NCBI RefSeq assembly: GCF_029919115.1
Contig: NZ_CP123990.1
Location: forward strand, 4,056,501 to 4,120,500
Length of the DNA stretch: 64,000 bases
Reading direction: 5' to 3'
Source: Variovorax paradoxus
GTDB taxonomy: Bacteria; Pseudomonadota; Gammaproteobacteria; Burkholderiales; Burkholderiaceae_C
Numbering within the stretch: position 1 is the first letter of the stretch; each line of letters opens with the position of its first letter. The notes beneath the pieces are model-generated. The model was not told where the DNA came from. It ran no database searches and saw nothing but the letters and a program-made list of their open reading frames with translations. Of this stretch, positions 26,388-35,363 are shown in pieces. Position numbers and translations under genes: made by a program.

Positions 26388-27599
26388 ATGACACCGCTGT
26401 TGCTCATCGCCCCCCTCCCTCCGGCGGACGCCGCGGGCGAGTACGACTGGGCCCAGGCCGGCGACGACGGCATCGCCTTGCGCGACCATGGCCGCGCCTT
26501 GCTCGCGCTGCTCCCGGCCAGCGCGGAAATCACGCTCGGCATTCCCGCCGCGGCGCTCTCGTGGCACCGCGTCACCTTGCCCAAGGGCAGCATGGGCAGC
26601 GCCTCCAAGCTGCGCGCCGTACTCGACGGCCTGCTCGAAGAACATCTGCTCGACGATCCCGAGGCGCTGCACTTTGCCCTCGAACCCGATGCCAAGGCCG
26701 GCGTGCCGGTGTGGGTGGCGGCCTGCAACCGCATCTGGCTGCGCAGCGTCGTGCAGGGGCTCGAATCGGCGGGGCGGCGCGTGATGCGCATCGTGCCTGA
26801 GTTCGCGCCACAGCCAGCGGACGGCCCGCCGCTCCTGCAGGTCACGGGCGAAGCCGAGGCACCGCAACTCACGGTGTGCGACGCCGACGGCGTGGTTTCG
26901 CTGCCGCTCGCGGGTGCCGGACTGGCGCTCTCCGGCAGCCTGCCGCTCGACACCGCCGTCATCACAGCCGAGCCCGCCGTCGCCCAGGCCGCCGAGCAAC
27001 TGCTCGAGCGCCGGCTGCCCATCGTGCAGGCGCCCCAGCGTTGGCTGCAGGCCGCGCGTTCACCCTGGGAGCTTGCGCAGTTCGACCTCGCCGTCACGGG
27101 CCGCGCGCGCGCCGGCAAAAAATTCGCATCGGTGGTCCAGACGCTTCGCTACGCGCCCGAGTGGCGCGCCGCGCGCTGGGGCGTCATTGCCCTGCTGCTC
27201 ACCCAGTTGGTCGGCCTCAACGCCTGGGCCTGGAAGGAACGCAGTGCCCTCGACGCCAAGCGCCAGGCTGTCAAGACCATGCTGACCGAGACTTTTCCCT
27301 CCGTGAAGCTGGTGGTCGATGCGCCCGTGCAAATGGCCCGCGAAGTCGCGGCACTGCAGCAGGCTGTGGGCGATGTGGCCGGCAGCGACTTCGAACCGAT
27401 GGTTGGCGCGCTCGCCTCCAATCTTCCACCCGGCCGCATACCCACCGCCGTCGACTACAGCGCCGGCCAGCTGCGCCTGCGTGGCCTCGGCCTGCAGCCT
27501 TCCGAGCTCACAAGGCTTTCGGGTGCCATGGGCCCGCGTGGCTACAGCGTGCGTGCCGAAGGCGATCTGCTGCTGGTGCAAGCCGAGGCTTCGCGATGA
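26388..27599 (+). CDS. gspL: Type II secretion system protein L (platform)
   Basis: 403 aa. The N-terminal cytoplasmic actin-like domain (AAALSWHRVTLPKGSMGSAS, LDGLLEEHLLDDPEALHFAL) recruits the GspE ATPase. A single transmembrane helix follows (GVIALLLTQLVGLNAWAWKE, around residue 270), then a periplasmic ferredoxin-like domain that contacts GspM. Length matches the family. Overlaps gspM by 4 bases. Confidence 0.93.
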   Translation: MTPLLLIAPLPPADAAGEYDWAQAGDDGIALRDHGRALLALLPASAEITLGIPAAALSWHRVTLPKGSMGSASKLRAVLDGLLEEHLLDDPEALHFALEPDAKAGVPVWVAACNRIWLRSVVQGLESAGRRVMRIVPEFAPQPADGPPLLQVTGEAEAPQLTVCDADGVVSLPLAGAGLALSGSLPLDTAVITAEPAVAQAAEQLLERRLPIVQAPQRWLQAARSPWELAQFDLAVTGRARAGKKFASVVQTLRYAPEWRAARWGVIALLLTQLVGLNAWAWKERSALDAKRQAVKTMLTETFPSVKLVVDAPVQMAREVAALQQAVGDVAGSDFEPMVGALASNLPPGRIPTAVDYSAGQLRLRGLGLQPSELTRLSGAMGPRGYSVRAEGDLLLVQAEASR

Positions 27600-28126
27600 A
27601 CTTCACCGAACAACTCCGGGCCCGCTGGGCTGCGCTCGAGCTGCGCGAGCGGCGCATGGTTGGCGTTGCCGTGACGCTCGTGGCGCTCGCGCTGCTGTGG
27701 TGGATTGCGCTCGCCCCGGCGCTCCGAACGCTTGCAGCGGCCCGGGCCGAACACGCGCGGCTCGACGCGCAGTTGCAGCAGATGGCCACCTTGCAGAACC
27801 GCGCAAAGGCGCTGCAGGCCCAGCCCCGGCTGAACCGCGACGACGCACTGCGTGCCCTCGAAACTTCCGTGCGGCAGAGCCTGGGCACCAATGCCCAGCT
27901 CGTCACGGCCAGCGGCGACGGTGCCGCCACCGTCACGCTGCGCGCCACACCGGACGACCTCGCCGAGTGGCTCTCGCAGGCGCGCGGCAACGCCCACGCC
28001 GTGCCGCGCGAAGCCCACCTGACCCGGGCCGCCGCTGCGCCGCCGGCCGCGGGCAGCAAAGACCCGCAACCGCCGAAGCTGCGTTGGGAGGGCACGCTCG
28101 TGATGGCACTGCCCGCGGCCCGTTGA
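27596..28126 (+). CDS. gspM: Type II secretion system protein M
   Basis: 176 aa from ATG 27596. Short cytoplasmic N-terminus, one membrane helix (RRMVGVAVTLVALALLWWIALAPAL), a coiled-coil-like stretch (AAARAEHARLDAQLQQMATLQNRAKALQ) and a small periplasmic domain. Stabilises GspL in the inner-membrane platform. Confidence 0.92.
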   Translation: MNFTEQLRARWAALELRERRMVGVAVTLVALALLWWIALAPALRTLAAARAEHARLDAQLQQMATLQNRAKALQAQPRLNRDDALRALETSVRQSLGTNAQLVTASGDGAATVTLRATPDDLAEWLSQARGNAHAVPREAHLTRAAAAPPAAGSKDPQPPKLRWEGTLVMALPAAR

Positions 28127-28142
28127 GCACGAGCACCGCCGC

Positions 28143-28943
28143 ATGGTGACGCGCTCTTCACTCTCCGAACCGACGCCGCGCGGCGGCTGGCGCTGGGCCT
28201 TGCTCGGGATCGCGATCGGTGCGCTGCTCGCACTCGTCCTGTTCGCGCCGGCCCGCTGGCTGGCCTCGGCTCTTTCCAATTGGAGCCAGGGCCGGCTGTT
28301 GCTCGTCAACCCGCGCGGTACGGTCTGGAACGGTGCCGCAACAGTGGTGCTTGCAAGCGGTACGGGCGGCGCCGAAGCGGTGTCGCTGCCCGGCTCCCTC
28401 AACTGGCGCATGCGGCCCACCTGGAACGGCATGTTCGCCGCGCTCGACCTGCCCTGCTGCGCAGCCCGGCCGCTGCAGCTCAAGGCCAGCCCGCGCGCGG
28501 ACGGCATGCAGCTGCAGTGGGGCGATGGCAGCTCACGGTGGCCCGCCACCTTGCTGACGGGCCTGGGTGCGCCCTGGAACACGCTCAAGCTCGAGGGCAC
28601 GCTCGATCTTTCCACCAGGGCCCTCACGATGCAGTGGGACGGCCCCGTGCTGCGCATCGCAGGCCAGGCCACGCTCGACGCCACCGATGTGTCGTCGAGC
28701 CTGTCGACCCTGAAGCCGATGGGCAGCTACCGGCTCACGCTCGAGGGCGGCAACTGGCCCACCCTGCTGCTGAGCACGCGCGAAGGCAGCCTGCAGCTGA
28801 ACGGCAGCGGCAGCTGGAACGGCACCGCCTTCCGCTTCAACGGCGAAGCCAGCGCCGCACCCGGCCGCGAAGACGCACTTTCCAATTTGTTGAACATCAT
28901 CGGACGGCGTGACAACACGCGTTCGATCATCACCCTGGGTTGA
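28143..28943 (+). CDS. gspN: Type II secretion system protein N
   Basis: 266 aa. N-terminal membrane anchor (WRWALLGIAIGALLALVLFAPARW) followed by the GspN domain with NWSQGRLLLVNPRGTVWNGAA and a C-terminal WPTLLLSTREGSLQLNGSGSWNG. GspN occurs only in a subset of T2SS, where its role is not fully settled. Begins 16 bases after gspM. Confidence 0.88.
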   Translation: MVTRSSLSEPTPRGGWRWALLGIAIGALLALVLFAPARWLASALSNWSQGRLLLVNPRGTVWNGAATVVLASGTGGAEAVSLPGSLNWRMRPTWNGMFAALDLPCCAARPLQLKASPRADGMQLQWGDGSSRWPATLLTGLGAPWNTLKLEGTLDLSTRALTMQWDGPVLRIAGQATLDATDVSSSLSTLKPMGSYRLTLEGGNWPTLLLSTREGSLQLNGSGSWNGTAFRFNGEASAAPGREDALSNLLNIIGRRDNTRSIITLG

Positions 28944-28945
28944 TC

Positions 28946-31264
28946 ATGATGAAGCCATTGACTTCGCACGGCAGTCGCCTCGGCATCGTTGCACTCGCAG
29001 CGCAAATGCTGATCGCCGCCACCTTCCTGCAGGCCGTGCCGCCCGCGTTCGCGCAAGCCACCAGCCCCGATGCGCCGCGCCGTGGCGAACCCATCACGCT
29101 CAACTTTGCCAATGCCGACATCGAGGCCGTGGCCCGCACCATGGCGGTGGTGACCGGCCGCGACGTGGTGGTCGACCCGCGCGTCAAGGGCACGATGAAC
29201 CTTGTCACCGACCGAGCCATTGCGCCGGCCGCCGCGTTCAATCAGTTCGCCTCTGCACTGCGCCTGCAGGGCTTTGCAGTGGTCGAGTCCGAAGGCCTCT
29301 ACAAGGTGGTGCCCGAGGCCGACGCCAAGCTGCAGACCCAGACCGTCAACACGGCCACGCCCAGCGCAGGCTCGGTGGCCGGCAACCAGATCGTCACGCA
29401 GATCTTCAGGCTCAACTACGAGTCCGCCAACAGCTTGCTGCCGGTGCTGCGCCCGCTCATTCCGCCCAACAACACCATCAACGTGAACCCGGGCAACAAC
29501 TCGCTCGTGATCACCGACTACGCGGACAACATGCGCCGCCTGAGCCGCATCATCGCGGCGCTCGACGTGCCGAACGCTTCGGACATCGAGGTGATTCCGC
29601 TCAAGCATTCCATTGCCACCGACATGCTGCCGCTGATCACCCGGCTGGTCGACGGCAGCGGCTCGGGCGCACCGGGCGCCGCCGCGCCGGGCACGGCCGA
29701 CGCTTCGTTCCGCACCACCCTGCTCGCCGACCCGCGCAGCAATGCGCTGATCCTGCGCGCGGCCAATCCGGCCCGTGCGGCACTGGTGCGCACGCTGGTC
29801 GAGAAGCTCGACCGCGCGCCGGCCGAAAGCAGCAACGGCGCGGCCGGCAACATCTACGTGGTGTACCTGAAGAACGCCGATGCCGTGCGTCTTGCGGCCA
29901 CGTTGCGCGCCGCCATGGCGGCCAACCAGCTGCCCGGCACGCCGGGTACGCCTGGCGCTGCGGGCGGCGGAGGCCAGGCACAGCCGCAAGCCAATATTCC
30001 GCAGCCCATGCAGCAGACGAGCCTCAGCGGCCAGGGCGGCTCGGCCGCCGCCAACGCACCGCTGAACAACGCCAACCAGCCTTCGACCGGCGGGCAGATC
30101 CAGGCCGACCCCTCGACCAACTCGCTGATCATCACCGCGCCCGAGCCGCAATACCGGCAGATGCGTGCGGTGATCGACAAGCTTGACGGCCGGCGCGCGC
30201 AAGTGATGATCGAGGCGCTGATCGTTGAGGTCAGCGCCAAGAAGGCTGCCAACTTCGGCGTGCAGTGGCAGAGCGCGCTCGGCAACAACGCCGTTATCGG
30301 CACCAATTCGAGCCTCGCCAGCGCCAACATCCTGGCGCTGACGCAGGCCCTGGCCACGCGCGACGTGGCCAATGTGCGGCCGTCGTCGGGGTTGAACCTC
30401 GGCATCGCCGGCAAGATCGGCGGGCAATACATCCTGGGCGCCATCGCCAACTTCTTCAACAGCGACGGCGACGCGAACGTGCTCTCGACGCCCAACCTGC
30501 TGACGCTGGACAACGAAGAGGCCAAGATCGTCATCGGCCAGAACGTGCCGTTCGTCACGGGCCAGTACGCCAGCACCTCGGGTTCGGTGGGCATCAACCC
30601 GTTCACCACCGTCGAACGCAAGGACGTGGGACTTACGCTGCGCGTGCGCCCGACCATCAACGAGAACGGCACCGTGAAAATGACCATCTTCCAGGAGACC
30701 TCGACCGTCGACCAGAACACGGTCAGCAACCCCAATGGTCCCACCACCAACAAGCGCTCCATCGAATCGAGCGTGCTGGTGGAGGACGGCGGCCTTGTCA
30801 TGCTTGGAGGCCTGCTCTCGGACGACTACAACAACACGATCGAGAAGGTGCCCGTGGCGGGCGACATTCCGGTGCTCGGCAACCTGTTCAAGAACGAAAT
30901 CCGGTCGCGCACCAAGAGCAACCTGATGATGTTCCTGCGCCCCGCGGTCATGCGCGACGGCGCCTCGACCGAAGCGTTTTCGTATGACCGCTACGACGAG
31001 ATCCGCGGCATGCAGCAGCGCGCGCAACCGAACACCGACAACATCATGCTGCGCGGCGTCGACTCCGCGCCTGTTCTGCCCGAAGCACCGGCGCCGCGCC
31101 CCGACCGCACAAGCAGCAGCAACAGCAGCAGCGAACGCATCCAGGGCACGCAACTCATTCCGCCGCCGCGTCCGCCAGCCGATACGCGCAGCCTGCGCCC
31201 GAGTCCGCTGCGCGGCGCCTTGCCGCCCACGGCCGACCCGACCAGCTCGCGCGAACTGCCCTGA
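28946..31264 (+). CDS. gspD: Type II secretion system secretin D
   Basis: 772 aa from ATG 28946 (a second ATG follows immediately). Signal peptide ending VPPAFAQA. An N0 domain (ITLNFANADIEAVARTMAVVTGRDVVVDPRVKG) and N1-N3 repeats (around residues 130-430) precede the secretin beta-barrel with the VPVAGDIPVLGNLFKNEI signature, typical of the family's C-terminal gate. A low-complexity Gly/Gln/Ala linker (around residues 330-380) sits inside N3. The C-terminal Ser/Pro-rich tail may be the pilotin-binding S-domain. Forms the outer-membrane channel. Confidence 0.96.
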   Translation: MMKPLTSHGSRLGIVALAAQMLIAATFLQAVPPAFAQATSPDAPRRGEPITLNFANADIEAVARTMAVVTGRDVVVDPRVKGTMNLVTDRAIAPAAAFNQFASALRLQGFAVVESEGLYKVVPEADAKLQTQTVNTATPSAGSVAGNQIVTQIFRLNYESANSLLPVLRPLIPPNNTINVNPGNNSLVITDYADNMRRLSRIIAALDVPNASDIEVIPLKHSIATDMLPLITRLVDGSGSGAPGAAAPGTADASFRTTLLADPRSNALILRAANPARAALVRTLVEKLDRAPAESSNGAAGNIYVVYLKNADAVRLAATLRAAMAANQLPGTPGTPGAAGGGGQAQPQANIPQPMQQTSLSGQGGSAAANAPLNNANQPSTGGQIQADPSTNSLIITAPEPQYRQMRAVIDKLDGRRAQVMIEALIVEVSAKKAANFGVQWQSALGNNAVIGTNSSLASANILALTQALATRDVANVRPSSGLNLGIAGKIGGQYILGAIANFFNSDGDANVLSTPNLLTLDNEEAKIVIGQNVPFVTGQYASTSGSVGINPFTTVERKDVGLTLRVRPTINENGTVKMTIFQETSTVDQNTVSNPNGPTTNKRSIESSVLVEDGGLVMLGGLLSDDYNNTIEKVPVAGDIPVLGNLFKNEIRSRTKSNLMMFLRPAVMRDGASTEAFSYDRYDEIRGMQQRAQPNTDNIMLRGVDSAPVLPEAPAPRPDRTSSSNSSSERIQGTQLIPPPRPPADTRSLRPSPLRGALPPTADPTSSRELP

Positions 31265-31309
31265 AGCCGCGGCCCGCCGCCCTAAGAAAACGCACCGCCG
31301 ATCCCGCCC

Positions 31310-32701
31310 ATGCGCCACCCCCTGCCCTACGCGTTCGCACGCAGCCAGCAGTTGCTGCTCGAAGAGGCCGACGACGGCCGCTACACGCTGTGGATGTCGA
31401 GCCACCCATCGCGCAGCGCGCTCGGCGAAGTCACGCGCAAGTACGGCGTGCAGGCCTTCGAAGTGCTGGCCGACGGCCCGCTCGCGCAGCGCATCAGCGC
31501 GGCCTATGCGCAAGGCGAATCGAGCGCCGCCGCGGTGGTGAGCGAGGTGCAGAGCGACGCCGACCTCTCGCGCATGATGCAGGAGCTGCCAGCTGTCGAA
31601 GACCTGCTGGAAAGCGCGGGCGATGCGCCCATCATCCGCATGCTGAACGCGCTGCTCACACAGGCCGCGCGCGACGGCGCAAGCGACATTCACATCGAGC
31701 CCTACGAGCGCACTTCGTCCGTGCGCTTTCGCATCGACGGCACGCTGCGCGAGGTGGTGCAGCCCAACCGCGCGCTGCACGCCGCGCTGATCTCGCGCCT
31801 GAAGATCATGGCCGACCTCGACATTTCCGAAAAGCGGCTGCCGCAGGACGGGCGCATCAGCCTTCGCATCGGCACCCGCGCGGTCGACGTGCGCGTTTCA
31901 ACGCTGCCAAGCGCGCATGGAGAGCGCGCGGTGCTGCGCCTGCTGGACAAGACCGAATCGAAGCTCACGCTGGAATCGGTCGGCATGCAGGGCGACACGC
32001 TCGAGCGCTTTGAAAAACTCATCGCACAGCCGCACGGCATCATCCTGGTGACCGGCCCCACGGGTTCGGGCAAGACCACCACGCTGTACGCCGCGCTGGC
32101 CCGGCTCGACGCCAGCCGCAGCAACATCATGACGGTGGAAGACCCCATCGAATACGAACTGCCCGGCGTGGGCCAGACACAGATCAACGCCAAGATCGAG
32201 CTCACGTTTGCGAAAGCACTGCGGGCCATCCTGCGGCAGGACCCCGACGTGATCATGATCGGCGAGATCCGCGACTTCGAAACCGCGCAGATCGCCATTC
32301 AGGCCTCTCTCACCGGCCACCTGGTGCTCGCCACGCTGCACACGAACGACTCGGTCAGCGCCGTCACGCGCCTCACCGACATGGGGGTGGAGCCTTTCCT
32401 CCTGAGCTCATCTCTCCTGGGCGTGCTGGCCCAGCGCCTGGTGCGCAAGGTGTGCACGGCATGCGGGGGCGCCGGCTGCGAGGTCTGCGGCCAGACCGGC
32501 TACCAGGGCCGCACCGGCATCTTCGAATTGCTGGTGGCCGACGACGAAGTGCAGGCGCTCATCCACGGCAAGGCCGCCGAAAGCCAACTCTTCGAAGCCG
32601 GCGCGCGCGGCGGCCTGCGGTCGATGCGCGAGGACGGCGAGCGGCTGGTGCAGGCCGGCATCACGTCGCGTGCCGAACTGTTGCGGGTCACGCGCGAATA
32701 A
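31310..32701 (+). CDS. gspE: Type II secretion system assembly ATPase E
   Basis: 463 aa, GspE/PilB family hexameric ATPase. Walker A GPTGSGKTTT near residue 250, Asp box TVEDPIEYELPG, Walker B IMIGEIRD, His box TGHLVLATLHTNDS. The zinc-binding tetracysteine region is present but compressed: CTACGGAGCEVC, only three residues between the two CxxC pairs, instead of the usual 20-30 residue loop. Powers pseudopilus assembly at the GspLM platform. Confidence 0.96.
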   Translation: MRHPLPYAFARSQQLLLEEADDGRYTLWMSSHPSRSALGEVTRKYGVQAFEVLADGPLAQRISAAYAQGESSAAAVVSEVQSDADLSRMMQELPAVEDLLESAGDAPIIRMLNALLTQAARDGASDIHIEPYERTSSVRFRIDGTLREVVQPNRALHAALISRLKIMADLDISEKRLPQDGRISLRIGTRAVDVRVSTLPSAHGERAVLRLLDKTESKLTLESVGMQGDTLERFEKLIAQPHGIILVTGPTGSGKTTTLYAALARLDASRSNIMTVEDPIEYELPGVGQTQINAKIELTFAKALRAILRQDPDVIMIGEIRDFETAQIAIQASLTGHLVLATLHTNDSVSAVTRLTDMGVEPFLLSSSLLGVLAQRLVRKVCTACGGAGCEVCGQTGYQGRTGIFELLVADDEVQALIHGKAAESQLFEAGARGGLRSMREDGERLVQAGITSRAELLRVTRE

Positions 32702-32716
32702 TCTCTTCGCTCTGCC

Positions 32717-33952
32717 ATGCCCGCCTATTCCTTCGAAGCCATCGATGCCAGCGGCCAGTCGCGCGAGGGCGTGCTCGAGGCCGACACAGCGCGCAGCGCC
32801 CGCAGCCTGCTGCGCGCACAGGCGCTCATTCCGCTGTCGGTCACGCCGGTCGGCAGCAGCCATGTCAACGGCACGGGCAACGGGGGCCTGCGCCGGTGGC
32901 TCGGCGGCGGCGCAAGAATTTTCAATTCAACGGGCCTTGCGGTGTGGACGCGCCAGCTCGCGGGCCTCGTGTCTTCGGGCTTGCCGCTCGAACGCGCGCT
33001 GACCGCACTCACCGACGAAGCCGAGACCGAGCCGCAGCGCAATCTCGTCGCGTCGCTGCGCGCAGAGGTCAACGCGGGCTCGCCCTTCGCGCGTGCACTC
33101 GCGGCCCACCCGCGCGAGTTCTCGCCCATCTACACGGCCGTGATCGGCGCGGGTGAGCAGAGCGGCAATCTCGGTCTCGTGCTCGACCGGCTTGCCGACG
33201 ACCTGGAAGAGCGGCAGGCGCTGCAGCAGAAGCTCGTCGGCGCGGCGCTCTACCCGGCCATCGTCACGCTGGTGGCCATCGTGATCGTGATCTTTCTGGT
33301 GAGCTATGTGGTGCCGCAGGTGGCGCAGGTGTTCGCGGGTACCAAGCGCTCGCTGCCTTTTCTCACCACGGTGATGCTGTCGCTGAGCGCGGCGGTGCGC
33401 AACTACGGCTGGTGGATGCTGGGCGGCGTGGTGTTCGCTGCCATTGCCGCGCGACTGGCGCTGGCGCAAGAAGCCTTCCGCCTGAAGTTCGATGCCGCGT
33501 GGCTCAAGCTGCCGCTGGTCGGCAAGCTCGCGCGGGGCTACAACGCGGCGCGCTTTGCAAGCACGCTGGCCATGCTCGCGACTGCGGGTGTGCCGATCTT
33601 GCGTGCGCTGCAGGCCGCATCCGAAACGCTGGGCAACCGCGCAATGCGCGCGGACGCGCTCGACGCGCTGGTGCTGGTGCGCGAAGGCGCGCCGCTCGCC
33701 TCGGCACTGGCGCAGAAAAAGCGCTTTCCAGGGCTGGTGTCGATGTTCGCCCGCCTCGGCGAGCAGACCGGCACGCTGCCACTGATGCTGCAGCGCGCGG
33801 CCAACCAGCTCGGCGCCGAAGTGCAGCGCCGCGCAATGCACCTGGCCACCATTCTCGAGCCGCTGCTGATCGTGGCCATGGGCGGCGTGGTGATGCTCAT
33901 TGTGCTGGCGGTGATGCTGCCTATCATCCAGCTGAACCAGTTCGTCAAGTAA
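32717..33952 (+). CDS. gspF: Type II secretion system inner-membrane platform protein F
   Basis: 411 aa polytopic protein with two T2SSF domains: the first near WTRQLAGLVSSGLPLERALTAL, the second near FASTLAMLATAGVPILRALQAA. Three membrane helices, including YPAIVTLVAIVIVIFLVSYVVP and the C-terminal LLIVAMGGVVMLIVLAVMLPII. Ends in the typical LNQFVK. Last gene of the T2SS operon. Confidence 0.95.
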   Translation: MPAYSFEAIDASGQSREGVLEADTARSARSLLRAQALIPLSVTPVGSSHVNGTGNGGLRRWLGGGARIFNSTGLAVWTRQLAGLVSSGLPLERALTALTDEAETEPQRNLVASLRAEVNAGSPFARALAAHPREFSPIYTAVIGAGEQSGNLGLVLDRLADDLEERQALQQKLVGAALYPAIVTLVAIVIVIFLVSYVVPQVAQVFAGTKRSLPFLTTVMLSLSAAVRNYGWWMLGGVVFAAIAARLALAQEAFRLKFDAAWLKLPLVGKLARGYNAARFASTLAMLATAGVPILRALQAASETLGNRAMRADALDALVLVREGAPLASALAQKKRFPGLVSMFARLGEQTGTLPLMLQRAANQLGAEVQRRAMHLATILEPLLIVAMGGVVMLIVLAVMLPIIQLNQFVK

Positions 33953-33978
33953 CCCCGCCAGGGAATCCGAAAAACCTC

Positions 33979-34878
33979 ATGCCCGTCACGCTCGAAGACA
34001 AGCTCGTGGTCGCGATATCGTCGCGCGCGCTGTTCAACCTTGAAGAAGAAAACAAGATCTTCGAGGCCGGCGACAACGAGGGCTACATGAAGCTGCAGCT
34101 CGACCGCATCGACGTGCCGGCCGCACCGGGCATTGCCTACTCGCTGATCCGCAAGCTGCTGCGCTTCAACGACGACGGCGTGCAGCGCGTCGAGGTGGTC
34201 ATTCTTTCGCGCAACGATCCGGTCTCGGGCATGCGCATCTTCCGCTCCAGCGCGGCCGCCGACATCAAGCTGCAGCGCGGCGTGTTCACTCAGGGCCGCC
34301 CGCCCTTCGGCTACCTGCGGCCGCTGCGCGCGCACCTGTTCCTGTCGGTCAACGCGCAGGACGTGCGCGAGGCGCTCAACGCGGGCTTTCCGGCCGCTCG
34401 GGTGCTGGTCGAATCGGTCAAGGCCAGCGATGCCTGGCCCAACGAAGTGCGCATTGCCTTCGACGGCGACGCGGTGCTGTTTTCCGACGAAGCCGAGCGC
34501 GTGTTCCAGGCCGAGGGCCTGGACGCATTCCAAGCGCACGAACTCAGCAAGGCCGACCTGCCGCTGCCCGAAGGCCCGTTCAAGCCGCTGCTCTCCGCGC
34601 TGCATCGGCTGCAGATGGCCGGCAATGCGCAGATGCGCATTCGCACCGCACTGGTTACCGCACGCAGCGCGCCCGCGCACGAACGCGCGATTCGCACGCT
34701 CATGAAGTGGAACATCCGCGTCGATGAAGCGATGTTCCTCGGCGGTTTGCCAAAAGGCGAATTCCTGCGCGAATTCGAACCCGACTTCTTCTTCGACGAC
34801 CAGACCGGCCACGTCGACGCCGCGGCACGCCACGTGCCGGCCGGCCACGTCTCCAGCGGCATCAGCAACGAGGGCTGA
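33979..34878 (+). CDS. 5'-nucleotidase (cytosolic NT5C1-like family)
   Basis: 299 aa from ATG 33979 (MPVTLEDKLVVAISSRALFNLEEEN). Matches the bacterial relatives of cytosolic 5'-nucleotidase 1: RVEVVILSRNDPVSGMRIF, EVRIAFDGDAVLFSDEAERVF, and FLGGLPKGEFLREFEPDFFFDDQ. The DGDAVLFSDE stretch provides the HAD-like Asp residues. Would dephosphorylate nucleoside 5'-monophosphates in the cytosol. Follows gspF by 26 bases and may be read through from the T2SS operon, though it has no role in secretion. Confidence 0.9.
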   Translation: MPVTLEDKLVVAISSRALFNLEEENKIFEAGDNEGYMKLQLDRIDVPAAPGIAYSLIRKLLRFNDDGVQRVEVVILSRNDPVSGMRIFRSSAAADIKLQRGVFTQGRPPFGYLRPLRAHLFLSVNAQDVREALNAGFPAARVLVESVKASDAWPNEVRIAFDGDAVLFSDEAERVFQAEGLDAFQAHELSKADLPLPEGPFKPLLSALHRLQMAGNAQMRIRTALVTARSAPAHERAIRTLMKWNIRVDEAMFLGGLPKGEFLREFEPDFFFDDQTGHVDAAARHVPAGHVSSGISNEG

Positions 34879-34941
34879 GCCTCTTGCGGTGCGGGCGCCA
34901 TTGCGGCGCCCCGCTCCGGTGGTGCGTCTCGCGCCTTCGCG

Positions 34942-34986
34942 TTGTCATCGCTCCTTCATGGCGATGTAACGGGTTCTCCCTAGTCT
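34942..34986 (+). promoter_or_regulatory. Pho-box-like promoter of the lipoprotein-phospholipase C operon
   Basis: TTGTCAT (34942-34948), 4 bases, CCTTCAT (34953-34959), 4 bases, ATGTAAC (34964-34970): three 7-base units at the 11-base spacing of PhoB sites (consensus CTGTCAT n4 CTGTCAT). Ten bases later is TAGTCT (34981-34986), usable as a -10, the spacing of PhoB-dependent promoters that lack a -35. The promoter faces the small lipoprotein and both phospholipase C genes; phospholipases C are Pho-regulated in Pseudomonas. A match by eye only. Confidence 0.5.
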
Positions 34987-35074
34987 TGCGGTCTGTCCGG
35001 TGCGCGGTGCCTTCATGGCGCCATTTTTTTTTCCGCATCCGAGCGCACACACCACAACACCAAGGAAACCCATC

Positions 35075-35290
35075 ATGCGATTTTCATTTCCCTCCGTGCG
35101 GCTCTTTTCCGCACTGGCCCTGGCCTGCGCTCTTTCCGCCTGCGGTGGCGGCGACGGAGGCGGCGGTTTTTCGGGCTTCCTGCCCGGCGGCGGCGCGCCC
35201 ACCACACCAGGTACGCCCGACACGCCGGCCAATCCGAACCCGCCCGCACCGGACACGGGCGTGAAGCCCGAGATGCGCTGCGCGCCCTGA
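35075..35290 (+). CDS. Small Gly/Pro-rich lipoprotein
   Basis: 71 aa from ATG 35075 with AAGGAAA upstream. Signal peptide with lipobox ALSACGGG, then GDGGGGFSGFLPGGG and a PTTPGTPDTPANPNPPAPDTG linker ending MRCAP. Looks like a lipid-anchored spacer peptide with no folded domain. It precedes the phospholipase C gene by 73 bases and probably shares its promoter. Function unknown. Confidence 0.65.
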   Translation: MRFSFPSVRLFSALALACALSACGGGDGGGGFSGFLPGGGAPTTPGTPDTPANPNPPAPDTGVKPEMRCAP

Positions 35291-35363
35291 GCGCCCATTG
35301 CAACAACTTGCACAGCCCATCCCAGCGCCCGACCGCAAACCCCAAGACCAAACAAAACAAGCC

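Noticed and set aside
28727..31780. A 1017-codon minus-strand frame opposite gspD
   Set aside because: Antisense to the secretin gene with clear domains; composition is that of a mirrored GC-rich gene.
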